Assembly (NCBI GenBank): GCA_963786625.1
Contig: CAWAZS010000009.1
Location: 62,001-126,000 of the forward strand
DNA from: CAIWHR01 sp963786625
GTDB lineage: Bacteria > Pseudomonadota > Gammaproteobacteria > Burkholderiales > Casimicrobiaceae
Length of the DNA: 64,000 nucleotides
Reading direction: 5' to 3'
Position 1 is the stretch's first letter; each line of letters starts with the position of its first letter. Of this stretch, positions 56,354-64,000 are shown piece by piece. The position numbers were made by a program, and so were the translations under genes. The notes under the pieces were generated by a model, which worked only from the letters and a program-made list of their open reading frames with translations, made no database searches and was not told where the DNA came from.

Positions 56354-56975
56354 ATGTTCGATATCCAGAACTACGGCAGTTTCATCGCTGCGATTGTCGT
56401 ATTCCAGCTCGTCCCCGGACCGGGGACCCTGGCGATCCTGAACGCGACCGCGCGCAATGGCATCGGCGCCGGTCTGGGCGCGGTCCTGGGGACGCTCATG
56501 GGCGACTTCCTCTACATGGTCGCCGCTGTCGCAGGACTCGCTGCCGTCATGAACGCCAACCCGGGGGTGTTCCAGGCGCTGCAATGGTTCGGGGCTGCCT
56601 ACCTGTGCTGGATCGGGGTGCAACTGCTGCGCACACGCGTCGCCGGCGATTCGGTGCGCGCGGAGCCGAGGAAATCGGGATCGATGTACTTCAGGCAGGC
56701 CTTTGCCGTGAGCCTCACCAACCCGAAGGTCGTGCTGTTCTTCGTCGCGTTCTTCCCGCTGTTTCTTCGCCCGGACTCGGCGGGCGACGACCCTCGTGGC
56801 GATGATGGCGCACGTGACCTTGATCAGCCTGCTCTACCAGACGGCCCTCGTTGTCGCCGGGAACGCCATCGCCCGCAAACTCGCGTCGGTTCCCGCCGCG
56901 CGAGCGATGGCGACCCGCCTTGCCGGCGTTGCCCTCATCGGCTTCGGCATCAAGCTGGCGTCGAGCAATCGGTAG
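56354..56975 (+). CDS. LysE/RhtB family amino-acid exporter, one frameshift
   Basis: 206 aa after removing one base near 56783. Six helices: SFIAAIVVFQLVPGPGTLAI, GIGAGLGAVLGTLMGDFLYM, ALQWFGAAYLCWIGVQLLRT, SLTNPKVVLFFVAFFPLFLR, LISLLYQTALVVAGN. PGPGT and NPK are the family markers. Exports an amino acid or a related metabolite. Confidence 0.87.
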
Positions 56976-57091
56976 CCGCCCGTGCCGATGCCGCGATCGC
57001 GCGGACCCGCGATGACGCTCCGCCGCCCCGCGACACGCGTTGCGGGCAACCGGCCGGGCCGACGCCACCGCACTCGCTGAGGAGACCTTTC

Positions 57092-57544
57092 GTGTACTCG
57101 AAGACGCTGTTCGCCGGCTGGGGCGACATGGACTTCAACTCGCACATGAAGAACACCGCCTTCCTGGACAAGTCGGCCGATGTGCGCATGATGTACTTCG
57201 CCGAGCACGGCTTTCCAACGGCCGAGTTCGCGCGCCTGAAGCTCGGGCCCGTGGTCATGAAGGACGACCTCGAATACCGGAAGGAGGTCGGACTGCTCCA
57301 GGAAATCACGGTCACGCTCGCCATCGCGGGTCTTTCGGCCGACGGCAGCCGATTCGTCCTGCGCAACGAAATTCTCCGCCCGGACGGCACGCTCTGCGCG
57401 CGAGTCACCAGCGCCGGAGGCTGGCTGGACCTCGCCGCGCGCAAGCTCGTTGCGCCCCCCGCGCCGCTGCTGGCCGCGTTGCAGTCGCTCCCGCGAACCG
57501 ACGACTTCGCGGCACTGCCATCCGTTCTCAGGGAGCGGGCCTAG
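57092..57544 (+). CDS. Hot-dog-fold acyl-CoA thioesterase
   Basis: 150 aa with GTG start and GAGGAGA upstream. LFAGWGDMDFNSHMKNTAFL carries the aspartate and the DxNxHxxN pattern of 4-hydroxybenzoyl-CoA-type thioesterases, then LGPVVMKDDLEYRKEVGLLQ and RFVLRNEILRPDGTLCARVT. The substrate chain is unknown. Confidence 0.83.
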   Translation: MYSKTLFAGWGDMDFNSHMKNTAFLDKSADVRMMYFAEHGFPTAEFARLKLGPVVMKDDLEYRKEVGLLQEITVTLAIAGLSADGSRFVLRNEILRPDGTLCARVTSAGGWLDLAARKLVAPPAPLLAALQSLPRTDDFAALPSVLRERA

Positions 57545-57704
57545 GAGCGTGGCGGAGGGTTGCGCCAAGCGCGCGCGTAGCGTCGCCGCGCCTGACGCCG
57601 GGCTGCGTCAACCAAGATCAACGCCGGGCGCCTGCCCGGGGGCAAGGACGAGGCGAGTCTGGTGTCGCAACCCAGCGCTGGCGTCGCCGCCGAAGGCCGA
57701 TGGC

Positions 57705-58228
57705 ATGCGCGTCGTCGAGGCCGCCGATCTCACGTTGAACCGCAGACCGCGGCGCATGCGGACGAGATGTTCGTCGTCCTCGGCGACCCGGCGATCTACG
57801 AGTTCGAGAACGAGCCGCCACCCTCGCTCGAGTGGTTGCGCACGCGCTACGCCAAGCTCGAATCGAGGCGGTCCGCCGACGGTCGCGAGCAATGGCTCAA
57901 CTGGGTCATCCGCCTTCGGACGCACCGAGCTCATCGGCTATGTGCAAGCCACCGTGCATCCGAATGGTTGCGCCGCGATCGCCTACGAGCTCGCCAGCGC
58001 GCATTGGGGTCGCGGTCTGGCGCGCCAGGCCGTCGAAGCCATGATCGGCGAGCTGGCCGAGCACCATGGCGCGCGCAGCCTCTCCGCCGTGCTCAAGCGC
58101 GGAGAACTTCCGCTCGTTGCGCCTGCTCGAGCGCCTGGGCTTCTCGCTCGCCTCGCCGGAGGAGCACCTCAGCCATCGCGCCGAGCCCGACGAGCTGCTC
58201 GATGCTCCGCGACATTCGCCGGCAGTGA
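57705..58228 (+). CDS. GNAT acetyltransferase, four frame breaks
   Basis: About 173 aa can be reconstructed with one added base (near 57740) and three removed (near 57915, 58105 and 58200): TAAHADEMFVVLGDPAIYEF, SLEWLRTRYAKLESRRS, ELIGYVQATVHPNGCAAIAY, ASAHWGRGLARQAVEAMIGE, LRLLERLGFSLASPEEHLSH. RimJ/RimL-like. With four breaks in 520 bases it could be a true pseudogene rather than only poor sequence. Confidence 0.6.
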
Positions 58229-58372
58229 CCGCCGCGCGGAAGGCGCTGTCCCTGCTCGGGCGCCCGTGTCGTCGCTGTGGCGCACGTCGGCGGCACGTCC
58301 GATCGCGATCTGACCGGCGCGACGGTCCGAATCGGGCTACACTCGACACTCGATCCAACCCGGCTCCTGCCC

Positions 58373-58747
58373 ATGTCCGACCCGCGCGTCTACTTCGCCG
58401 CCGAGCGAACGCTCCTGGCGTGGACCCGCACGGGTCTCACCATCATGGCCTTCGGCTTCGTGGTGGCCCGCTTCGGCCTCTTCCTGGATCTGCTCGCCGC
58501 GCAGCGCGCGCCATCGGCCCCGCCGGTCGCGACGTCGTTGCATGTCTCGAACGTAATCGGAATCGCGCTCGTCCTGCTCGGCGCCATCAGCATGGTCTTC
58601 GCCGCCATCCAGCATCGCGGCTACGTCTCCACGCTGCCGATCGTCGATCTCCCGCCGGCGCACAACCGAACGTTCCCGGTGGTCCTGGCGCTCGTGCTCG
58701 GGTTCCTTGGCCTCGCCCTGTCGGTCTATCTTGCAGTTGGGCGCTGA
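58373..58747 (+). CDS. DUF202 small membrane protein
   Basis: 124 aa, three helices. PRVYFAAERTLLAWTRTGLT, IMAFGFVVARFGLFLDLLAA, VIGIALVLLGAISMVFAAIQ and VVLALVLGFLGLALSVYLAV. ERTLLAWxRT is the DUF202 hallmark. Function unknown. Confidence 0.87.
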   Translation: MSDPRVYFAAERTLLAWTRTGLTIMAFGFVVARFGLFLDLLAAQRAPSAPPVATSLHVSNVIGIALVLLGAISMVFAAIQHRGYVSTLPIVDLPPAHNRTFPVVLALVLGFLGLALSVYLAVGR

Positions 58748-58818
58748 CGTCGACGTCGCATGGTCCACGATAAACGGCTTGCGCGACCGCTGACGTAGGC
58801 GTTTCCTGGCGGCACCCC

Positions 58819-59259
58819 ATGAGAGCGTTGCTCGCAATCGTGCTGTCCGTGACCAGCCTGCTCGCGGGTCCGGCGCTCGCCGAGGCGGATGCGCCGTCGC
58901 CTATCCTGCCGGAGCGCATGCCGTGGTTGCGCCCTCCGATGCTCGCGGGTGTCGAGGTCGCCTGGGTGTTGGGGGCGGAACAGAAGCCGGGGCCCTACAT
59001 CCTGCGCGTCAAGCTCGCTGCGCAAGCGAGGATCCCGCCGCACACGCATCCCGATGCGCGCAACAGCACGGTGCTCTCGGGCACGATCTACGTCGGCTTC
59101 GGCGACACCTTCGACGAATCGAAGCTCGTCGCGGTCCCGACCGGCGCGGTGTACGTCGCCCCGGCGAACGTTCCCCATTACCTCTGGGCCAAGGATGGGG
59201 ATGCGATGTATCAGGAAGCCGGCTTCGGCCCGTCCGCGACTCGTCTCGTCACACCCTGA
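58819..59259 (+). CDS. Secreted cupin protein
   Basis: 146 aa. Signal peptide MRALLAIVLSVTSLLAGPAL, cleaved at ALAEA. The cupin barrel has IPPHTHPDARNSTVLSGTIY (metal histidines) and VAPANVPHYLWAKDGDAMYQ. Similar exported cupins are common and mostly uncharacterised. Confidence 0.83.
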   Translation: MRALLAIVLSVTSLLAGPALAEADAPSPILPERMPWLRPPMLAGVEVAWVLGAEQKPGPYILRVKLAAQARIPPHTHPDARNSTVLSGTIYVGFGDTFDESKLVAVPTGAVYVAPANVPHYLWAKDGDAMYQEAGFGPSATRLVTP

Positions 59260-59455
59260 GCAGGCGCCTCGGCGCATCAGACGTCCTGGGGGCAGAGCTG
59301 TGCTCCCGGGATGCCCGGGCACGTCGCCGACGGCGCGACCGGGGTTGCCGGAGGCGCGAGACCCCTTGCGCACAACGCCGGCAAGGCGTCCTATACTGGC
59401 AGACGCGCCTGCCGCCGGCGCCGCGTGAGCTCCGCCGGTCGTCGGTCGCCCTGTC

Positions 59456-59752
59456 ATGCCCGTCGTCGGCCTGCCCATGGAACCTTTGCTCGTACTGATC
59501 CTGCTGCCGGTGTCGATCGGCGTCGCGGCCGAGCTGATCTTTCGCGACACGACAAAGGCGTCGTTCGCCGCGGCGCTCGGGTGTCCGTTGGCCGTATTTC
59601 TCGTCCTCGAGTACCTCGAGCCCGACGGCAGGATGAGCTGGCTGGCGACGCTGCTCGTCTCGCCGTTCGCCATCGCCTTCTCGCTGGTGGCCGTGCTCGT
59701 CTGTTACGGGCGCGTCCAGGTCCGCAGGCGAAATCGCAGCCGTGGGACCTGA
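59456..59752 (+). CDS. Small membrane protein, unknown
   Basis: 98 aa (or 91 from a second ATG at 59477; neither start has a clear ribosome site). Two or three helices: LLVLILLPVSIGVAAELIF, LGCPLAVFLVLEYLEP, LVSPFAIAFSLVAVLVCYGR, with a basic tail. No family recognised. Confidence 0.5.
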   Translation: MPVVGLPMEPLLVLILLPVSIGVAAELIFRDTTKASFAAALGCPLAVFLVLEYLEPDGRMSWLATLLVSPFAIAFSLVAVLVCYGRVQVRRRNRSRGT

Positions 59753-59829
59753 CCCGGACGTCGAGCCGGGCCTTCGCCGGCGGAACCTCGCCCGCCATCG
59801 CGCCCAGGTCCTGAGCCGACGCAACGCCG

Positions 59830-60252
59830 ATGCGCCGCGTCGTCGCCGTGTTCGTCTTTCTCGCATTGCTCTACCCGGCCGTCGCCTTCGTCCTGCAGGG
59901 TATCGTGGGCCCCGGCGGCGCGATCGCCGTCGGCGGGATCACCGCGGCGGCGATCGTATTCCTCGGCGTGCCCGCATTCGCGTTGTTCCTGCGGATGGGA
60001 TGGCTGCGCTGGTGGCAGTTCGCCCTCGGCGGCGGCGCGCTCGGGCTCCTTTGCGCGGTGCCGTTCGCGGTCGGCGGCGGCACCCTGGTCGCGGCCCTCG
60101 CGCCGGCGTTTCTGGCGCTGGGCATGCTGAACGGCGCGCTGTTCTGGGCGCTCGCGCTCTGGCGCAACGCGGATCTGTCCCGGCGCTCGGCGGCGATGGC
60201 GGACAGCGGAAGTCCGTCCCCACCCGCGGGACCGGTCGGGACACCGCGATAG
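59830..60252 (+). CDS. Membrane protein, four helices, unknown
   Basis: 140 aa. VVAVFVFLALLYPAVAFVLQ, GAIAVGGITAAAIVFLGVPA, QFALGGGALGLLCAVPFAVG, LAPAFLALGMLNGALFWALA, then a polar tail. No recognised family or active-site motif. It lies 77 bases after the previous small membrane protein, possibly one transcript. Confidence 0.55.
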   Translation: MRRVVAVFVFLALLYPAVAFVLQGIVGPGGAIAVGGITAAAIVFLGVPAFALFLRMGWLRWWQFALGGGALGLLCAVPFAVGGGTLVAALAPAFLALGMLNGALFWALALWRNADLSRRSAAMADSGSPSPPAGPVGTPR

Positions 60253-60468
60253 CTCGGCGGCTTTCCGGCGAACCGGGTGTCCGAGGTGCACGCGATCATC
60301 GACCCGACCACCGCCGAGTAACGGCGCAAGGGCCGGCGGTACCTGCAGCCACGCCGCAGGACCGCTTCGACCACCTGTTCCTCGCGCCGCGCCGCGCGCG
60401 CGGCAATTAAGCGCCCGCTAAGAATTCGCCCCTACCCTCCCGTTACTGGAGTCAACGAGGAGGGTTCG

Positions 60469-60888
60469 ATGAACAGGATTCTGCGGGTGCGGCTGGGCGG
60501 ATTCGCCGCGGTCTTGATGGCCACCGGCATTGCGGCCGCGCAGTCGCCGACCGACATCGCGCGCGCCTACGAGACCGCCGCCCGGCAGGAATCGCCGCGG
60601 TTCGACGGCTTTTCCGCAAGACGCGGCGAGGAGCTGTTTCAGTCCACGCACGGCCGCGAGTGGAGCTGCGCCTCCTGCCACACCCGGAATCCGGGCAGCG
60701 CAGGTACCCATGCGAAGACCGGCCAGCGGATCGCGCCTCTCGCCCCGGCGGCCAACACCGAGCGCTTCACCGCCTACGACAAGACCGAGAAGTGGTTCCG
60801 GCGCAACTGCAACGACGTCATCGGCCGCCCGTGCACCGCCCAGGAGAAGGGCGATGTGCTGGCCTATCTGATGCAATCCCGACCCTAG
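60469..60888 (+). CDS. shp: SHP-type monoheme cytochrome c (DUF1924)
   Basis: 139 aa. Signal peptide (GFAAVLMATGIAAAQ), heme site CASCH at 67-71, and a KTGQRIAPLAPAANTERFTA, EKWFRRNCNDVIGRPCTAQE pattern typical of DUF1924/sphaeroides heme protein, whose sixth ligand is an asparagine and which can bind oxygen. A ribosome site GAGGAGG lies before the ATG. First of a shp-dhc-cytochrome b operon. Confidence 0.85.
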   Translation: MNRILRVRLGGFAAVLMATGIAAAQSPTDIARAYETAARQESPRFDGFSARRGEELFQSTHGREWSCASCHTRNPGSAGTHAKTGQRIAPLAPAANTERFTAYDKTEKWFRRNCNDVIGRPCTAQEKGDVLAYLMQSRP

Positions 60889-60897
60889 GAGCTCACG

Positions 60898-61389
60898 ATG
60901 AATGCGCAGCGAAAGCGCCGGTCCCCACGAATGATCGCCTGGGCCCTTGGTCTGACGACGGCAATTGCGGCCGCGGCGGGCGCGGCGGCGAGCGACCTCA
61001 AGCCGCTGGCCGGCACCAATGCGGCCTGGAGTGAGGAATGCGGCAGTTGCCATCTGCCTTATCCGCCGCAACTCCTCCCGCCGAGCTCCTGGCACGCGAT
61101 CATGAACGGCCTCGACCGGCACTTCGGCACCGATGCCGGTGTCGACGCGGCGACGGCGGCGAGCATCCGCGCCTTCCTGATTGCAAACGCCGGCCGCGAA
61201 CGGTCCGGGCGCGCCGAGGCGCCGCTGCTGCGGATTACGGAGACGCCGTGGTTCCGCCACGAACACTCGGGCGCTGCCACGGCAGCATGGAACAGGGGAC
61301 AGGTCAGGAGCGCGGCCGATTGCGCGGCCTGCCACCGTCGCGCCGATACCGGCGACTTCGGCAAACGCAGCCGGCGTTTGCCCTCATAA
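60898..61389 (+). CDS. dhc: Diheme cytochrome c (DHC)
   Basis: 163 aa. Signal peptide, then two heme sites CGSCH (near residue 48) and CAACH (near 145). EECGSCHLPYPPQLLPPSSW, HAIMNGLDRHFGTDAGVD and ITETPWFRHEHSG are strongly typical of DHC. It passes electrons between cytochrome b and SHP. Nine bases after the shp stop, same transcript. Confidence 0.9.
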   Translation: MNAQRKRRSPRMIAWALGLTTAIAAAAGAAASDLKPLAGTNAAWSEECGSCHLPYPPQLLPPSSWHAIMNGLDRHFGTDAGVDAATAASIRAFLIANAGRERSGRAEAPLLRITETPWFRHEHSGAATAAWNRGQVRSAADCAACHRRADTGDFGKRSRRLPS

Positions 61390-61401
61390 CGGGAGCGGTG
61401 A

Positions 61402-62121
61402 GTGAAAACGTCTAGAATCCTCGTCTGGGACCTGCCGCTGCGGGTATTTCATTGGCTGCTCGCGATCTCCTTCGCCGGTGCGCTGCTGACCGCCGAGTCG
61501 GAGCGCGTCCGCGACCTCCATGTCCTGCTCGGGTACACCGTCGTCGGCTTGCTCGGATTCCGGATCCTCTGGGGCTTCCTGGGGACCCGCCACGCGCGGT
61601 GGAGCTCGTTCGCCTATGGTCCGAAGGCGGTGCTGTCCTACCTTCGTTCGTTGCTCACGCGCAATCCCGTTCACTATGTCGGCCATAACCCGGCCGGGAG
61701 CTGGGTGATCTACGTGATGGTCGCGCTCGGCCTCGTCACCGGGATCTCCGGCTATGGCGTTTACACCGACGTCGGCGGGAAGTGGATCGAGTCGCTGCAC
61801 GAAGCGGCGGCCGACACCATGCTCGCCCTGGTGCTCGTCCACGTTGCCGGCGTCGTCGTGAGCAGCCTGGCGCACCGCGAGAACCTCGTCGCGGCCATGC
61901 TGACCGGCCGCAAGCTCGGGCAGCCGCGCGAAGCGATCGGCAGAACGCGCTGGGTGACCGCCATCGCCCTGACGGCCGGCGTCGCAGTGCTCTGGAGCGG
62001 CGTCGTGGATCTCCCCGGCCTGCCCGGTCCCTCCGCGCAGACGGCGAACGTCAAGCGCCATGGCGGCGATCGTCCCGATGCGCATCCCAAGGCTTCGCGG
62101 CAGGCGAAGCACGAAAGCTGA
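61402..62121 (+). CDS. Cytochrome b561-type membrane protein
   Basis: 239 aa with GTG start. VWDLPLRVFHWLLAISFAGA, RDLHVLLGYTVVGLLGFRIL, SWVIYVMVALGLVTGISGYG and LHEAAADTMLALVLVHVAGV contain the heme-ligand histidines of Ni/Fe-hydrogenase-type b subunits. A cytosol-facing Lys/His-rich tail ends the protein. Quinol-linked donor to DHC, by analogy with the known cluster. Confidence 0.87.
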   Translation: MKTSRILVWDLPLRVFHWLLAISFAGALLTAESERVRDLHVLLGYTVVGLLGFRILWGFLGTRHARWSSFAYGPKAVLSYLRSLLTRNPVHYVGHNPAGSWVIYVMVALGLVTGISGYGVYTDVGGKWIESLHEAAADTMLALVLVHVAGVVVSSLAHRENLVAAMLTGRKLGQPREAIGRTRWVTAIALTAGVAVLWSGVVDLPGLPGPSAQTANVKRHGGDRPDAHPKASRQAKHES

Positions 62122-62135
62122 CGCGCGGGACGCGC

Positions 62136-62807
62136 ATGCGCATACTCGTCGTCGAAGACGATCCCTTGCTCGGCGACGCGTTGCGCACGGGACTGAAGCA
62201 GCGCGGCTTCGACGCGGATTGGGTGAAGGACGGGGTCGCGGCCGAGCTCGCGCTGCGCACCGACGCCTTCGCGGCGGTCGTGCTCGACATCGGCTTGCCT
62301 CGCCTCGACGGACTCGAATTGCTGCGCAGGGAGCGAGCCCGGGGGAGCAAGCTGCCGGTGCTCCTGCTCACTGCGCGCGACGCCGTCGATGATCGGGTGC
62401 GCGGCTTCGACACCGGCGCGGACGACTATGTCGTCAAGCCGGTCGACCTCGACGAGCTGGCGGCTCGGCTGCGGGCGCACGTTCGCCGGTCGCGCGGCGA
62501 GCCTGCGCCCATCCTCGAGGTCGGCGACCTGCGCGTCGATCCCGCGGCGCGGACGGTCGTCTACAACGGGCAGGCGATCGAGCTCAAGGCCAGGGAGTTC
62601 AACCTGCTCCAGGAGTTCATGCTGAACGCCGGGCGGGTGCTGTCGCGCGAGCAGCTCGAAGGCCGACTCTACGCGTGGGGCGACGAGGTCGAGAGCAACA
62701 CCGTCGAGGTGCACATACATCACCTGCGCAGGAAGCTCGCGCCCGAGGTGATCCGGACGGTGCGCGGTGTGGGCTACGTGCTGCCGCGCGAGCAGAGCAA
62801 TGGCTGA
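62136..62807 (+). CDS. OmpR-family response regulator, QseB/PmrA-type
   Basis: 223 aa. Receiver with EDD, acceptor aspartate in AVVLDIGLPRLDGLELLRRE, LLLTARDAVDDRV and VVKPVDLDELAARLRAHVRR. The winged helix has IELKAREFNLLQEFMLNAGR, NTVEVHIHHLRRKLAPEVIR, TVRGVGYVL. 14 bases after the cytochrome b stop and overlapping the kinase start, it probably regulates the cytochrome genes or belongs to their operon. Confidence 0.93.
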   Translation: MRILVVEDDPLLGDALRTGLKQRGFDADWVKDGVAAELALRTDAFAAVVLDIGLPRLDGLELLRRERARGSKLPVLLLTARDAVDDRVRGFDTGADDYVVKPVDLDELAARLRAHVRRSRGEPAPILEVGDLRVDPAARTVVYNGQAIELKAREFNLLQEFMLNAGRVLSREQLEGRLYAWGDEVESNTVEVHIHHLRRKLAPEVIRTVRGVGYVLPREQSNG

Positions 62808-64000
62808 GGCCCCGGCCCCGCGCTCGATCCGCCGCCAATTGCTCTGGGTGCTGCTCACGTCGGTGGCGGCCACCTGGGTCGCCACCGCGGTCGTCAGCTA
62901 TGTCGACACGCGGCACGAGATCGACGAGCTGCTCGACGCGCACCTCGCGCAGTCGGCGTCGCTGCTGGTCGCCCAGGCGGGTCACGACTGGGACGAGATC
63001 GTCGAGCACGCGCCGCAGCTGCATCGCTACGGGCGCGGGGTCGCCTTCCAGTTCTGGGAGAAGGGTTCGGTCTTGCGCCTGCACTCGGCCAATGCGCCCA
63101 ATTCGCGGCTGTCGGCGAAAGACGAGGGCTTCAGCAACGCCGATGTCGACGGCGTGCGCTGGCGTGTGTTCAGCGCGTGGGACGCCAAACGCCGGTACCT
63201 GGTGCAGGTCGGCGAACAGGTGAAGCCGCGCGACGAAATCGTCGCGACGATGGCCAAGAGCATGCTCGTTCCGCTCCTGATCGCCCTCCCTGCACTCGGC
63301 CTGGTGATCTGGTTCGGCATCAACCGCGCTACCCGCCCGCTGCAACTGCTGAACCGGCAGGTCGCCAACCGCGCACCCGACAACCTGGCGTCGCTCCAGC
63401 TCGCCGAAGCCCCGGCGGAAGTCGCTCCGCTCGTTTCGAGCCTGAACCGACTGTTCGAGCGGGTTCGCGACTCGATGGACAACGAACGCCGATTCACGGC
63501 CGATGCGGCGCACGAGCTGCGCACGCCGCTCGCCGCGCTCCGCGCGCAGGCGCAGGTGGCCCGCGGCTCGGTCGACGGCAACGAGCGCGAACGCGCGCTC
63601 GACAACGTCATCGCCGGGTGCGACCGGGCATCGCATCTGATCGATCAGCTGTTGACGCTCGCGCGGCTGGAGCCGGAGCGATTCCAGACCAAACGCGAGC
63701 CTTGCGACCTGGGCGCCGTGGCCAGGCTCGCCGTGGCGGAGCTCGCTCCGACGGCGCACGCCAAGGACATCGAGATCGAGCTCGAGGACGGCCCATCGGT
63801 GGCCGTCGCGGGCGATGCGCGGCTGCTCGGGATCCTGCTGCGCAACCTCGTCGACAACGCCGTCCGCTACAGCCCACCCCGGACAACGGTGCGCGTGCGC
63901 GTCGGCAGGGACGGGCGCTCGGTTTTCGTGGCGGTTGCCGACGAAGGGCCGGGCGTGGCCGCCGACGAGCGCCCGAAGCTCGGGCAGCGGTTTCATCGCC
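62800..64000 (+). CDS. QseC-type sensor histidine kinase, 3' end outside window
   Basis: 400 codons are present. ATG at 62800 overlaps the regulator stop by eight bases. Helix RQLLWVLLTSVAATWVATAV, a periplasmic part (HEIDELLDAHLAQSASLLVA), second helix MLVPLLIALPALGLVIWFGI, a HAMP-like linker, the H-box RRFTADAAHELRTPLAALRA, and the N-box LLRNLVDNAVRYSPPRTTVR followed by VADEGPGV. The final G-box is cut off. Partner of the regulator at 62136. Confidence 0.93.
   Translation, partial: MAEAPAPRSIRRQLLWVLLTSVAATWVATAVVSYVDTRHEIDELLDAHLAQSASLLVAQAGHDWDEIVEHAPQLHRYGRGVAFQFWEKGSVLRLHSANAPNSRLSAKDEGFSNADVDGVRWRVFSAWDAKRRYLVQVGEQVKPRDEIVATMAKSMLVPLLIALPALGLVIWFGINRATRPLQLLNRQVANRAPDNLASLQLAEAPAEVAPLVSSLNRLFERVRDSMDNERRFTADAAHELRTPLAALRAQAQVARGSVDGNERERALDNVIAGCDRASHLIDQLLTLARLEPERFQTKREPCDLGAVARLAVAELAPTAHAKDIEIELEDGPSVAVAGDARLLGILLRNLVDNAVRYSPPRTTVRVRVGRDGRSVFVAVADEGPGVAADERPKLGQRFHR

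Noticed and set aside
1..64000. CRISPR arrays, insertion sequences or prophage genes
   Set aside because: No regularly spaced direct repeats, transposase, terminal inverted repeats, terminase or structural phage proteins were found; the only recombinase trace is the integrase remnant.

Overview
The window is a high-GC stretch of a betaproteobacterial genome, most likely Burkholderiales-like. Pointers are a Bug-type (TctC) solute-binding protein, the Tol-Pal set, FixJ-type regulators, an SHP/diheme cytochrome/cytochrome b561 cluster, and a GC-rich intergenic palindrome of the kind scattered through that order. No plasmid, phage or CRISPR signature was seen. Reading frames are broken unusually often (about three dozen breaks). 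Nearly all are repaired by removing one base, and the repairs recreate ATGA start/stop overlaps between neighbours. I therefore treat most broken genes as real genes carrying insertion-type sequence errors. Coordinates for such genes span the whole reconstructed gene.

Layout. 1-8.2 kb (minus strand): a truncated outer-membrane channel gene, then an operon of a DUF3604 lipoprotein, a periplasmic CPICLG protein, a PpiC-type isomerase and three HupE/UreJ-type membrane proteins. 8.3-12 kb (minus): a SYLF/YSC84 protein, a single-domain receiver, and a membrane histidine kinase with a FixJ-type regulator. The receiver promoter exists twice, at 9.4 kb and at 1.0 kb. 12.3-22.4 kb: three tRNA-Lys genes, a Bug protein beside tartrate dehydrogenase, a TPR protein, a class III nucleotide cyclase followed by a ComP-like sensor without a kinase, and a YeeE/YedE transporter with DUF1178. 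22.5-25.2 kb: a secreted protein, an ECF sigma factor and a membrane anti-sigma-like protein. 25.2-30.3 kb (minus): rlpA, tolB, pal, cpoB, mutY.

31.2-50.9 kb is the unusual part. About 30 small genes lie in a row, all on the plus strand, mostly one-gene units with poorly conserved spacers: GNAT acetyltransferases, VOC/glyoxalase proteins, GFA enzymes, methyltransferases, cupins, a LanC-like protein, TspO and others. Just before them, on the opposite strand, lies the broken C-terminus of an integron-type tyrosine recombinase. Many stop codons sit in a GCCTGAC-like core followed by a shared GCG-N-TCGAGC-like block, as in the left half of attC sites. One full GTTAGGC and one GTTGGGC core are also present. 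I read this as a fossil chromosomal integron, or a cluster of attC sites lacking a functional integrase.

50.9-64 kb: a glycosyltransferase, MOSC and DUF1203 proteins, an asparagine-synthetase-like enzyme with an extra C-terminal domain, more plus-strand accessory genes (GNAT, LysE, thioesterase, DUF202, cupin), and finally an SHP-type cytochrome, diheme cytochrome, cytochrome b561 and a QseB/QseC-type two-component pair, the kinase cut by the window end.
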